Assembly: GCF_045635475.1 (NCBI RefSeq)
Contig: NZ_JBJGXI010000036.1
Span: forward strand, 1 to 54,961
DNA: 54,961 bases
Direction: 5' to 3'
From: JBJGXI01 sp045635475
GTDB lineage: Bacteria; Bacillota; Bacilli; Bacillales; Amphibacillaceae
Below the pieces are notes generated by a model. The model worked only from the letters and a program-made list of their open reading frames with translations, did not search any database and was not told the origin of the DNA. Shown here in pieces: positions 18,311 to 26,406 of the stretch. Position 1 is the first letter of the stretch, and each line of letters begins with the position of its first letter. The position numbers were made by a program, and so were the translations under genes.

Positions 18311-19201
18311 GTGAGCAAAAAGAAAATAATAGCAGCTTTATTTATCGTGATAACACTTTTATTAACCGCATGTGGCGGGGGCAAAGATCCGATTGTTGTT
18401 TCCGGTAAGAACTGGACAGAGCAATATATTTTATCACAAGTATTAGCCATTTATATTGAAGAAAACACCGACTACAGCGTCGACCTACAAGATGGTTTAG
18501 GTGAGGTTTCTATTTTAACACCAGCGTTGGAAAATGGCGAAATTGACATGTATGTGGAGTATACTGGTACTGGTTTAGAAGCTGTGCTAAACGAACAAGC
18601 AGAAGAAGGCGAGTCTAGTGATAGCATCTTAAATCGTGTGCGTGAGGGCTATGAGGAAGCTTATAACGCAACATGGCTTGAGCCGTTAGGATTTGAAAAC
18701 ACGTACACACTTGCTTATACTGATGCAGCCGATTTTGAAGCAGAAACGTATTCCGATATTGCCGCTTTGTCCGAAGATCTTAGCTTTGGTGCGCCGCATG
18801 CTTTCTACGAACGTGAAGGAGACGGGTATGATGCCTTTCAAGAAGCCTACAATTTCAACTTTGCTAATACCGAAAGCTTTGACCCTAATGTGATGTATCA
18901 AGCATTAATCCAGGGCGATGTTGATGTAATTCCAGCATTTACTACTGATGGACGGATTGAACGGGAAAATATTCAAACAACAACAGATGACCTTGGCTTC
19001 TTCCCAAAATACGATGCAGCAATTATCATCAGACAAGAAATCATGGAAGAATATCCTGAATTAGAAGAAACGTTAAATGGTTTAGCCGGTCAAATATCCG
19101 AAGCTGAAATGCAGCAAATGAATGCTAGAGTAGATATTGACGGTGAGGACTATGAAACCGTTGCTAGAGAATTTTTGGAGTCTAACGAATTAATTGAATA
19201 G
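18311..19201 (+). CDS. opuCC: Osmolyte-binding lipoprotein, OpuCC-like
   Basis: The open frame extends to a GTG at 18302, but AAGGAG (18298-18303) fits the GTG at 18311, giving 296 residues that begin with a lipoprotein signal (LLLTACGGG lipobox). The mature part has the quaternary-amine binding pattern: VVSGKNWTEQYILSQ at the start, then NGEIDMYVEYTGTGLEAVL. The protein is tethered outside the membrane and feeds the permease. It is the last gene of the operon and is followed by a strong terminator. Confidence 0.9.
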   Translation: MSKKKIIAALFIVITLLLTACGGGKDPIVVSGKNWTEQYILSQVLAIYIEENTDYSVDLQDGLGEVSILTPALENGEIDMYVEYTGTGLEAVLNEQAEEGESSDSILNRVREGYEEAYNATWLEPLGFENTYTLAYTDAADFEAETYSDIAALSEDLSFGAPHAFYEREGDGYDAFQEAYNFNFANTESFDPNVMYQALIQGDVDVIPAFTTDGRIERENIQTTTDDLGFFPKYDAAIIIRQEIMEEYPELEETLNGLAGQISEAEMQQMNARVDIDGEDYETVAREFLESNELIE

Positions 19202-19212
19202 ATTTAAATATA

Positions 19213-19254
19213 AAACCACGATTCAGTATATATGTACTGAACCGTGGTTTTTTT
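19213..19254 (+). terminator. Terminator of the opuC-like operon
   Basis: A near-perfect 16-bp stem (AAACCACGATTCAGTA and its complement with one mismatch) has a 6-nt loop and is followed by TTTTTTT. Confidence 0.88.
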
Positions 19255-19325
19255 ATGATGGCTGTTTTTCATGGATTGTCGTTATTTCGCAAATTAGCAA
19301 ATATCCGTCGTAGTGTTATACAGGC

Positions 19326-19445
19326 GCTGTAGAAAAATACGCCCTTTCCGCGGGGAACGCCTCAGCCTCCTCCCTCGCAAAGAACGCTCACTGCGGGGTC
19401 TTCAGACTGTTCCTTTCCCGCTGGAGTGGCGTATTTTTCCACAGC
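19326..19445. repeat. Composite palindromic repeat, second copy of module B
   Basis: Arms of 18 bp with one mismatch lie at 19326-19343 and 19428-19445 (GCTGTAGAAAAATACGCC and its near complement). The inner boxes CTTTCCGCGGGG, GTCTTCAG and TTTCCCGCTGGAGT match the module at 275-397 in inverted orientation. The arms are unrelated in sequence to those of that copy. Confidence 0.75.
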
Positions 19446-19479
19446 TTCAGGGTACTGTTACACCTTTTATGAAGCGTAG

Positions 19480-19650
19480 TCCCTACACTTTGACTCCTCG
19501 AAAATAAAGCCCAATTTTCTTCGTGCGATGTATCGCTGTCGTAGCTTTCCTTGTCCTGCGGGACTAGTGGCATAAGTGAGACCCCGGAGCGCGGATGCGC
19601 GAGGAGGCTCACTAGCCCCCCGCGGAAAGCAAAGTGTAGGGACGGAGCGG
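19480..19650. repeat. Composite palindromic repeat, second copy of module A
   Basis: Perfect 12-bp arms TCCCTACACTTT (19480-19491) and AAAGTGTAGGGA (19631-19642). The core matches the module at 104-241 in reverse orientation over most of its length. It differs by an extra stretch of about 38 bp at about 19567-19605 that includes GAGCGCGGATGCGCGAGG. The flank GGAGCGGTGC is shared with the first copy. Confidence 0.8.
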
Positions 19651-19738
19651 TGCATATCTAAGATTAAGAGCACCTTTGTACTACGTCGCATTTTACTTCA
19701 ATTATAAAGTTTAACAACAAACTTTACGAAAAGAGCCT

Positions 19739-20731
19739 TTATTTCCGATAAATAACCGTGCTATACACTTGTGCTGGTGCTTTCGGCTCGAGATATTTTT
19801 TTACACTATTCACAGCCGTAAGTCCCTCTGTATAACCAGATGCAATTAACATCGTTTTTGCCGGATATACGACTGCGTCACCTGCAGCAAATATACCATC
19901 AACATTTGTCGCCATATGACCATCAACTACGACCCGATTATTGTCTGTTTCCAGTCCCCAACTATCAAATGGCACTGGATTCATTTTAAGACCATTATAA
20001 GTAAGTAAATGGTCAACAGCAATATGCTGCTCCCCTTTGCCGTCAGACTGTATTGTAACTTGTTCTAACCAACCATTTTCACCGTGTAGCTGTTCAATCG
20101 AACTATTTAGTTTAACGTCTACAGACGAACTGTTGAGACGTGCAAGCTCTTCGTCTGCAGCATGCTGAAATTTACCTTTATTGTTAATGAGGTAAACTTT
20201 TGCGGCGATACTTTCTAACGTTAGCGCCCAATCTACCCCTACTCGATTATTTGAAGCAACAATAACATGTTTTCCAGCGAACTGCTGTGGATTGCTAATT
20301 GTATAGTGGAAACTATTTTGTTCGTAGCTTGCGATATTGTCTATTGCTAACTTTACTGGATCAAATTTCCCCGTACCAGTTGCCACAATAACCGCTCTTG
20401 CTTGATGCGTGGTTCCGTCCTTTGATACTACTGAAAATATACCCTCAGCATCTTTCGTTATCATGTCAACCCACTGATTGTTTACGATTGTTGGATGATG
20501 CATACTTGCTTGCTGCTTCATTTGGTCAACTAAGCCATCACCAGTAATTTGTGGGATCCCCCCAACATCATAGATCAACTTTTCCGGTAGAAATTGCAGC
20601 ACTTTACCACCAAGTTGAGGGCCTGATTCGATTAATGTTGTACTCAGATCACGCATGCCACAATAAAAAGCCGTAAATAAACCTGTTATTCCCCCGCCAA
20701 TAATAATCACATCATTCTCATTTTCCTCCAT
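19739..20731 (-). CDS. Ferredoxin-NADP reductase-like flavoprotein of the siderophore locus
   Basis: This 330-aa protein is of the thioredoxin-reductase-like type 2 FNR group (YumC/YcgT/IruO). It has the FAD motif IIIGGGITGLFTAFYCG and the C-terminal FAD motif DGIFAAGDA. The NADPH site, normally GGGDSAxxWA, reads ASNNRVGVDWA here, so the glycine signature is lost. Members such as S. aureus IruO reduce ferric siderophores. The position 30 nt after the siderophore permeases supports that job, but the altered nucleotide site raises doubt about normal NADPH use. Confidence 0.85.
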   Translation of the reverse strand: MEENENDVIIIGGGITGLFTAFYCGMRDLSTTLIESGPQLGGKVLQFLPEKLIYDVGGIPQITGDGLVDQMKQQASMHHPTIVNNQWVDMITKDAEGIFSVVSKDGTTHQARAVIVATGTGKFDPVKLAIDNIASYEQNSFHYTISNPQQFAGKHVIVASNNRVGVDWALTLESIAAKVYLINNKGKFQHAADEELARLNSSSVDVKLNSSIEQLHGENGWLEQVTIQSDGKGEQHIAVDHLLTYNGLKMNPVPFDSWGLETDNNRVVVDGHMATNVDGIFAAGDAVVYPAKTMLIASGYTEGLTAVNSVKKYLEPKAPAQVYSTVIYRK

Positions 20732-20761
20732 GTCAAACTCCCTTTCCCAAGCTGTCCGATT

Positions 20762-21778
20762 TTAGCTTTTCATTAACAAATAAATAAAATAAGTACCTCC
20801 GACCATTGAAACGATCAGTCCTACGGGTATTTCAGAAGGCGATAAAATATTGCGCCCGATTGTGTCAGATATGACGAGCAACAATGCCCCCATTAACGCA
20901 GTAATTGGAAGAAATGATTGATGCTTAACACCGACTAATCTTTTTGAAAGGTGTGGGGTAACAAGTCCTACGAAAGCAATACCACCACCAACAGCCACAC
21001 TTGAACCCGCAAGTGCAACAGCAATAAAGAGCAGAAATAACCGATGCCGTTCCACATTCGTGCCTAGTCCCTTGGCAATGTCATCACCTAAATGTAAAGC
21101 ATTTAGAACGTTCGATTGATACAACGCCAGTGGGATAAGAATGACAATCCATGGCAATAACGCAAGCACATACGTCCAATCCGTGCCAGAAATATCACCA
21201 GACAGCCAGACTTGTGCTCTTGTGAAATCATTTGGGTCCATTCTTAATTGAATCATAATGATTAATGCTGCAAATGCACTGTTGATCCCAATGCCGACCA
21301 AAATTAACCGAATCGGAGAAATGCCTTTTTTCCAAGAGATAGCATAAATTAAACATGCCGCAACAAGTGCTCCAGCGAGCGAGCATAATGGTAACATAAA
21401 TATAGAAAGGGATGATAAATCCGGCGTACTGTTTTGAAATAAATAGATGTACAAGACAACAGCAAAACCTGCCCCAGCATTGATACCAATAATACCAGGG
21501 TCCGCTAAATCATTGTGGGTAACACTTTGTAATATTGCTCCAGATATCGCCATTCCAGCACCGATTAGTATCGCTATTACAATCCGAGGCAACCGAAAAT
21601 AAAATAGCACCATACTATCATTTGCATTTCCATACCCCAATAAGGTCTTGATAACATCAATCGGTTGGATTGATATGACACCTAGGTTCAAATTGACTAA
21701 AAATGTAACGATTATAGCGACGATTAAAATAATCGCAACAAGCCATGTTCCTTTTGTTCCACTTTTCGGTATTCTCAT
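20762..21778 (-). CDS. Ferric-siderophore ABC permease, FecCD family
   Basis: This 338-aa protein has about ten membrane helices and the FecCD/BtuC-family signatures (RLPRIVIAILIGAGMAISG near the N-terminus, GGGIAFVGLVTPHLSKRLVG near the C-terminus). It overlaps the preceding permease gene by 1 nt, and the two should form a heterodimeric channel. No ATPase gene is nearby, so a shared ATPase such as YusV/FhuC encoded elsewhere is probably used. In gene order the locus resembles B. subtilis yfiYZ-yfhA. Confidence 0.93.
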   Translation of the reverse strand: MRIPKSGTKGTWLVAIILIVAIIVTFLVNLNLGVISIQPIDVIKTLLGYGNANDSMVLFYFRLPRIVIAILIGAGMAISGAILQSVTHNDLADPGIIGINAGAGFAVVLYIYLFQNSTPDLSSLSIFMLPLCSLAGALVAACLIYAISWKKGISPIRLILVGIGINSAFAALIIMIQLRMDPNDFTRAQVWLSGDISGTDWTYVLALLPWIVILIPLALYQSNVLNALHLGDDIAKGLGTNVERHRLFLLFIAVALAGSSVAVGGGIAFVGLVTPHLSKRLVGVKHQSFLPITALMGALLLVISDTIGRNILSPSEIPVGLIVSMVGGTYFIYLLMKS

Positions 21779-22824
21779 TACATCGATCCCCCCTCACGCC
21801 GTGCCAAATAAAGAAAGAAAGGGACACCAACTAAGGCGGTCACTGTTCCTACCGGTGTTTCAAATGGGGGATTCACCATCCGTGACAACGTATCAGCAAC
21901 TACCAATAACAATGCGCCCAACACTGCCGAGCATGGTACAATCCAACGATAATCCACGCCGACAAGAAAGCGAGTAATATGTGGAATTACTAATCCAATA
22001 AAGCCGATCGTTCCAGCTACCGAAACAGCAGCACCAGTTAATAGTAAAACAACGAGCGTACCAGTTAATTTAATTAAAAATGTTTGTTGACCAAGACCTT
22101 TGGCAACATCATCTCCTAAATTTAACACCGTAATCGACCCGGCTAGTAAAAATGCAATTACAAAACCAACTAGAGCAACTGGCCAAAGTAGATTAACGTG
22201 GATCCATTGCACACTGGAAACACCACCTGCATACCAAAAGCTAATATCTTTCGCGACATTAAAATGAATTGCAATGGCAGATGACAATGAACTCAACAAG
22301 GCGGTAACAGCCGTACCAGCAAGGGCTAGTTTTACCGGCGTCAAGCCTGTCTTCGAAATCGAGCCTACTCCAAATACGATCATAACGCCGATACCTGCAC
22401 CAGCAAATGCCCAGAGCATCATGATAAGATTAGATGCTTTCGGCATCACAACAAGCGCTATCGCCATCATAAAAGTTGCCCCAGCCGTTACTCCCATGAT
22501 TGACGGAGATGCAAGTGGATTACGAGTCATCCCTTGCATCAACGTACCGGAAATTGCCAGGCCAGCGCCGATTAATGCAGCAGCAAGCGCCCGGGGTATG
22601 CGCAGTTCCCATATAATTAGATGTGATGATAAGTTCTTATCAAAGCTCGTGATGCTTTGCCATATCGTTATAAAATCGATGTCGGCAGCGCCGAACATAA
22701 CCGATAATCCCATGGAGAGCAACAAAATCGCCACTCCCCCAAATAAAATAAACGTAGCAATCACAGGTCTTGATTTGATCTGCGGTTGTTCTGTATGTAT
22801 GTGTTCTGATGTTTTATTAGACAT
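21778..22824 (-). CDS. Ferric-siderophore ABC permease, FecCD family
   Basis: The frame is open to 22896, but GGGGAG precedes the ATG at 22824 by about 10 nt, giving 348 residues starting MSNKTSEHIH. The upstream codons would overlap a Fur box. It has about ten helices and family motifs WELRIPRALAAALIGAGLAISG, then AGTIGFIGLVIPHITRFLVG. It is the first gene of the three-gene minus-strand operon (permease, permease, flavoprotein). Confidence 0.93.
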   Translation of the reverse strand: MSNKTSEHIHTEQPQIKSRPVIATFILFGGVAILLLSMGLSVMFGAADIDFITIWQSITSFDKNLSSHLIIWELRIPRALAAALIGAGLAISGTLMQGMTRNPLASPSIMGVTAGATFMMAIALVVMPKASNLIMMLWAFAGAGIGVMIVFGVGSISKTGLTPVKLALAGTAVTALLSSLSSAIAIHFNVAKDISFWYAGGVSSVQWIHVNLLWPVALVGFVIAFLLAGSITVLNLGDDVAKGLGQQTFLIKLTGTLVVLLLTGAAVSVAGTIGFIGLVIPHITRFLVGVDYRWIVPCSAVLGALLLVVADTLSRMVNPPFETPVGTVTALVGVPFFLYLARREGGSM

Positions 22825-22853
22825 TTTCTTATTTCTCCCCATGATCGCACTAT

Positions 22854-22868
22854 TGAGAACCGTTATCA
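22854..22868 (-). promoter_or_regulatory. Fur box for the permease operon
   Basis: TGAGAAC-C-GTTATCA fits the 7-1-7 Fur consensus TGATAAT-N-ATTATCA with three mismatches. It lies 30 nt upstream of the permease start. Confidence 0.65.
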
Positions 22869-22926
22869 TTATAGTATAAAAGTAGACATGGGGCAAACTT
22901 TGAAAAATAATAGTTGCTATTGAAAA

Positions 22927-22941
22927 TGAGAATTGTTATCA
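22927..22941 (+). promoter_or_regulatory. Fur box for the siderophore-binding protein gene
   Basis: TGAGAAT-T-GTTATCA fits the 7-1-7 Fur consensus with two mismatches and is extended by AAA/TTT flanks. It lies 43 nt upstream of the proposed TTG start, and overlaps the longest open frame's N-terminus, which argues for the later start. Confidence 0.78.
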
Positions 22942-22983
22942 TTTAGTTTGTTGTTAAAAATTGAATTAAGGGGTTGTATTAGT

Positions 22984-24009
22984 TTGAAAAATAATAGTAA
23001 GTTTTACATAATGATGCTTATGATGGCGGTTTTATTGTTATTAGCTGCATGTGGAGGAAATGCGGGAGATGAAAATAATCAACAGCAAGATAATGAAACA
23101 CCTGCTGCCGATGAAAATGGAGCTGCTGAGAACGAAGAACCAGAAGATGAATCAACAACAGAGGCAACAGAGCGCACATTGACGGATGCAATGGGTAATG
23201 AAGTAACCATTCCAGCAGAACCTAAACGAGTGGTTGCATCCTATTTAGAAGATTACTTGGTGGCTTTAGGTATTACACCAGTCGCACAATGGTCTGTTCG
23301 TGAAGGAGAAGATGTCCAAGATTATTTGCAGGAATCTTTGGCTGATGTACCGACGATTCCAAGTGACCTTCCATTTGAAGCAGTAGCAAGCTTTGAGCCG
23401 GATCTAATTATTATGGATTCAGCGTCAATGGTAGAGGGTAATAAATACGATCAGTATAGTCGAATTGCACCAACATATGTGATTGGATCAGCGCAAAATA
23501 ATGATTGGCGCGATGAGTTACTTGAAGTTGGTAAAGTGTTTGGTAAAGAGGAAGAAGCAGAGCAAGTACTTGCTGATTATGAGCAAAAAGCTACTGAAGC
23601 AAAAGCACAAATTCAAGAACAAATTGGCTCTGAATCTGCAGCAGCTCTATGGTTGTTCAGCAACACGTTCTACATTGTAAGTGAAACGTTATCCAGCGGC
23701 GATGTTATGTACGGTGATCTTGGTTTAACAGCACCTAATGTTGTTCAAGAAATCTCTGCGAATACGGAAACGAATTGGTCTGAGATTTCACTAGAGAAAC
23801 TTGCTGAACTTGATGCCGATCATATATTCTTAATTAATAGTGATAAAGGTACTGGATCAGAGATGCTGCAACAAGATATCTGGCAAAACATTCCTGCTGT
23901 TCAAAACGGTAATATTTATGAATATGAATCAACAGCAAGCTGGTTGTACACAGGTCCAATCGCCAACACACAAATGATCGATAATATTTTGAAAGATTTA
24001 ACAAAATAA
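22984..24009 (+). CDS. Ferric-siderophore-binding lipoprotein
   Basis: The frame is open from 22933, but that overlaps the Fur box. AAGGGG (22968-22973) points to the TTG at 22984, giving 341 residues. They begin with a lipoprotein signal (LLLLAACGGN), an acidic Asn/Glu linker of about 40 residues, then a periplasmic-binding fold (TLTDAMGNEVTIPAEPKRVV, FEPDLIIMDS, NIYEYES). The class is FhuD/YfiY-like helical-backbone binding proteins. It is divergent from its permeases under Fur. The siderophore is not deducible; hydroxamate or carboxylate types are plausible. Confidence 0.9.
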   Translation: MKNNSKFYIMMLMMAVLLLLAACGGNAGDENNQQQDNETPAADENGAAENEEPEDESTTEATERTLTDAMGNEVTIPAEPKRVVASYLEDYLVALGITPVAQWSVREGEDVQDYLQESLADVPTIPSDLPFEAVASFEPDLIIMDSASMVEGNKYDQYSRIAPTYVIGSAQNNDWRDELLEVGKVFGKEEEAEQVLADYEQKATEAKAQIQEQIGSESAAALWLFSNTFYIVSETLSSGDVMYGDLGLTAPNVVQEISANTETNWSEISLEKLAELDADHIFLINSDKGTGSEMLQQDIWQNIPAVQNGNIYEYESTASWLYTGPIANTQMIDNILKDLTK

Positions 24010-24021
24010 CGTGCACTACCA

Positions 24022-24056
24022 AAACCCGCGATTCCGAATCGTGGGTTTGTTATTTG
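24022..24056 (+). terminator. Terminator of the siderophore-binding gene
   Basis: AAACCCGCGATT-ccg-AATCGTGGGTTT is followed by GTTATTTGTTTT. It is probably bidirectional, since the next gene converges on it. Confidence 0.75.
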
Positions 24057-24334
24057 TTTTCGCCTAGACTATACTTTAAACGACTCATTAAATGTAGAGC
24101 CTCTGGAAGCACTCTGATTGAATAATTCTTGCCGACATAAAAGTGGTTTCTATAAATTAGTTTTCTTTTTAGCAAAGACTGAATAATCGGTGTCATATGA
24201 GGGACAAGCGTGATGTGATCCTTGGATGCATCAATGATTAACTGCTTTAACACTGCTTTTTCCTGCTTAGAAAGCAATGTTATCTCCTTATAAATCAGCT
24301 TTTCGTGCCTAGGTAATCCTTCGATGAACTGCAC
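24050..24334 (-). CDS. Small winged-helix-like protein, unknown
   Basis: The frame is open to a GTG at 24442, but a strong promoter has its -10 box at 24443-24448, touching that GTG. The long start would therefore be leaderless. A GTG at 24334 behind AAAGGA (9 nt) gives 94 residues starting with QFIEGLPRHEKLI. The product is basic and helical (LSKQEKAVLKQLI, then a YRNHFYVGKNYSIRV beta wing), which suggests a winged-helix fold. I do not recognise the family. The downstream terminator is shared with the siderophore gene. Confidence 0.55.
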   Translation of the reverse strand: MQFIEGLPRHEKLIYKEITLLSKQEKAVLKQLIIDASKDHITLVPHMTPIIQSLLKRKLIYRNHFYVGKNYSIRVLPEALHLMSRLKYSLGENK

Positions 24335-24442
24335 ATGCTCACATCCTTTGTTTATTAGGTACACAACACTATTTACAGTTCGACACCCCTGCTTCTTCTC
24401 CTTTTTATAATATTTTTGTTTAGTCAATATTTCGTCATTCAC

Positions 24443-24471
24443 ATTATATAAGGCTTATTTGATTGGGACAA
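24443..24471 (-). promoter_or_regulatory. Sigma-A promoter on the minus strand
   Basis: Read on the minus strand, -35 TTGTCC (24471-24466) and -10 TATAAT (24448-24443) have an exact 17-nt spacer. It drives the small winged-helix-like gene. Confidence 0.7.
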
Positions 24472-24498
24472 TCATTTGGCATATTTTGAACAACCTCT

Positions 24499-24535
24499 AT
24501 AAGCTACTCTAAATTAGATATAAAGAGTAGCTTAT
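24499..24535. other. 12-bp inverted repeat upstream of the CNNM/CorC-like gene
   Basis: ATAAGCTACTCT (24499-24510) and its exact complement (24524-24535) enclose 13 nt. No T-run follows on either strand, so it is not an obvious terminator. It could be an operator or a leader hairpin of the following gene. Confidence 0.5.
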
Positions 24536-24611
24536 AACTTTAAAAAAGAAAGTTTTTCAATCATAATATGAATGGTACACGGTGATTACATATTAAATGG
24601 AGGTACTTTAT

Positions 24612-25916
24612 TTGATTACTGCAATAGTTATTCTGATTGTGTTGATTATTACAAATGCATTTTTTGCTGCTTCAGAAATTGCTTTAGTATCACTTAACGA
24701 TAACAAAGTAAAGAAAATGGCTGATGCCGGAGATAAAAAGGCAAAAAAGCTTTATGACCTACTTGCATCACCTGGGCGCTTTCTTGCAACCATTCAAATT
24801 GGCATTACATTGGCTGGTTTTTTAGCTAGTGCATTCGCAGCCGACAGCTTTGCTGATCCTTTTGCACAACGGTTGTACGATCTTGGTGTTCCACTTTCCT
24901 TAGGCTTGCTCGACATGCTATCGGTAATCGCAATAACGATATTGTTGTCTTATTTCACCTTAGTTATTGGTGAGCTAGTTCCGAAACAGCTTGCACTCCA
25001 AAAGGCCGAAGCTATTTCAAATTTTGCAGTCGGACCATTAACCTTTCTTCTAATGGTTAGCTATCCTTTTGTAAAGCTACTAAATATTTCGACAAACGCC
25101 GTAGTAAGGTTATTTGGTGTTGATCCGAATGCCGAAAACGAGGAAGCTACCGAAGAGGAAATTCGTATGATGGTCGATGTTGGTGGTGAAAGAGGAACGA
25201 TAAGAAGTGCGGAGAAGCTAATGATTAACAACATATTTGAGTTTAATGACAAGACAGTGTCTGAAATCATGACGCATCGAACTGATATGACTTCCTTTCC
25301 AGTTGACGCTACACTACATGAAATAGCGCAAATAGTGAGCCAAAAAAGATTCACTCGTTTTCCTGTTTATGAGGATAACACAGACAACATTACTGGAATT
25401 TTGTATGCAAAAGATTTGATTCAATTTTTAGGTGAAGGTAACGTATCATTTAACTTAAGAGAAATGGTTAAAGAGCCTTATTTCGTAATGGAAACTCAAG
25501 GTATTGATGTCGTTTTTACAGAGATGCAAAAAAACAATATTCACATTGCAATTGTATTGGACGAATATGGCGGCACAGATGGATTAGTAACCATTGAAGA
25601 TGTGATTGAAGAAATTGTTGGGGAAATAGATAGTGAGCATAACAATCCAAATGGACTTGACATAGAAGAAATAGGTGCAAATCACTATGCTATTTCTGGT
25701 ACAACGAGTCTATATCTCATCGAGGAAGTATTAGGCATTGATTTACAGAGTGATGACTATGAGACGTTAAATGGATTTTTAGTGGGACAACTCGGCTACA
25801 TTCCGAAGCAGACCGACCTTCCTACAATCACCTATCAACATATCCAATTTGAAATTACTCAAGTTAGTGAAAAACGGATTGAAAAAGTAATCGTAACTAT
25901 AGTCGAAAATAAATAA
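24612..25916 (+). CDS. CNNM/CorC-type (hemolysin-like) membrane CBS protein
   Basis: The longest frame starts at an ATG (24597) that is part of the ribosome site itself (ATGGAGG). The TTG at 24612 has ideal spacing, giving 434 residues starting with ITAIVILIVLIITNAFFAASE. It has an N-terminal DUF21/CNNM domain with three to four helices (FFAASEIALVSL), a tandem CBS pair at about 205-320 (VSEIMTHRTDMTSFPVD), and a C-terminal CorC_HlyC domain (about 345-425). CNNM/CorC proteins are linked to magnesium/sodium or cobalt export. It is monocistronic with its own terminator. Confidence 0.92.
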   Translation: MITAIVILIVLIITNAFFAASEIALVSLNDNKVKKMADAGDKKAKKLYDLLASPGRFLATIQIGITLAGFLASAFAADSFADPFAQRLYDLGVPLSLGLLDMLSVIAITILLSYFTLVIGELVPKQLALQKAEAISNFAVGPLTFLLMVSYPFVKLLNISTNAVVRLFGVDPNAENEEATEEEIRMMVDVGGERGTIRSAEKLMINNIFEFNDKTVSEIMTHRTDMTSFPVDATLHEIAQIVSQKRFTRFPVYEDNTDNITGILYAKDLIQFLGEGNVSFNLREMVKEPYFVMETQGIDVVFTEMQKNNIHIAIVLDEYGGTDGLVTIEDVIEEIVGEIDSEHNNPNGLDIEEIGANHYAISGTTSLYLIEEVLGIDLQSDDYETLNGFLVGQLGYIPKQTDLPTITYQHIQFEITQVSEKRIEKVIVTIVENK

Positions 25917-25922
25917 TTTTAT

Positions 25923-25971
25923 ACGGGGCTACACTCGATTTTATTATCGAGCATAGCCCCTCTTTTATTAT
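25923..25971 (+). terminator. Terminator after the CNNM/CorC-like gene
   Basis: GGGGCTA-C-ACTCGAT pairs with ATCGAG-CA-TAGCCCC, followed by TCTTTTATTATT. Probably bidirectional with the convergent zinc-finger gene. Confidence 0.82.
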
Positions 25972-25976
25972 TGCAA

Positions 25977-26159
25977 TTAACTTGATTTAAACCATTTCGT
26001 AAATCCTACCTTACCTTTTCCACCACAGTGGCCACAGGAAATATCACCCTCCCCTTTGCATGTATCACATTTGTGAATCCCGTAATCAATTCCTTCTCCA
26101 GCGCAGCTATTACATGTGTAAATACCAATCCCATTACAATTCTTACATTTCATATTCAA
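25977..26159 (-). CDS. Small DnaJ-like CXXCXGXG zinc-finger protein
   Basis: This 60-aa protein is almost entirely four CXXC knuckles of the DnaJ cysteine-rich type: CKNCNGIG, CNSCAGEG, CDTCKGEG and CGHCGGKG. They should bind two zinc ions. Stand-alone proteins of this kind occur in many bacilli with no settled function; an assembly or chaperone accessory role is a guess. The conserved spacing of all eight cysteines shows that it is real. Confidence 0.8.
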   Translation of the reverse strand: MNMKCKNCNGIGIYTCNSCAGEGIDYGIHKCDTCKGEGDISCGHCGGKGKVGFTKWFKSS

Positions 26160-26334
26160 ATGCCTCCAATTCCCTAGTAAGGAGCTGATGAAAGAAATTT
26201 AAAAATGTAAGTTTCGGACCATTTCATAACCATTGCTCCTATCGATAAATTATATTAGCAGAAAGATAAGTTATGCACTAAATTGATTACAAGTTCGTTA
26301 CTTATTTATTACTAGAATTTTGCCTCTTCAAAAT

Positions 26335-26359
26335 GTTTAAAAAAACGTCCAAGTGGTAA
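26335..26359 (+). promoter_or_regulatory. Possible sigma-B promoter of the PRC-barrel gene
   Basis: GTTTAA (26335-26340) and TGGTAA (26354-26359) are 13 nt apart, near the GTTTAA-N12-15-GGGTAT sigma-B consensus. General-stress control would suit a PRC-barrel protein. The -10 match is imperfect. Confidence 0.35.
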
Positions 26360-26406
26360 TAGACAGAGTAAGAACATATTAAAAATTATTCTAAATGAGG
26401 CTAAAA

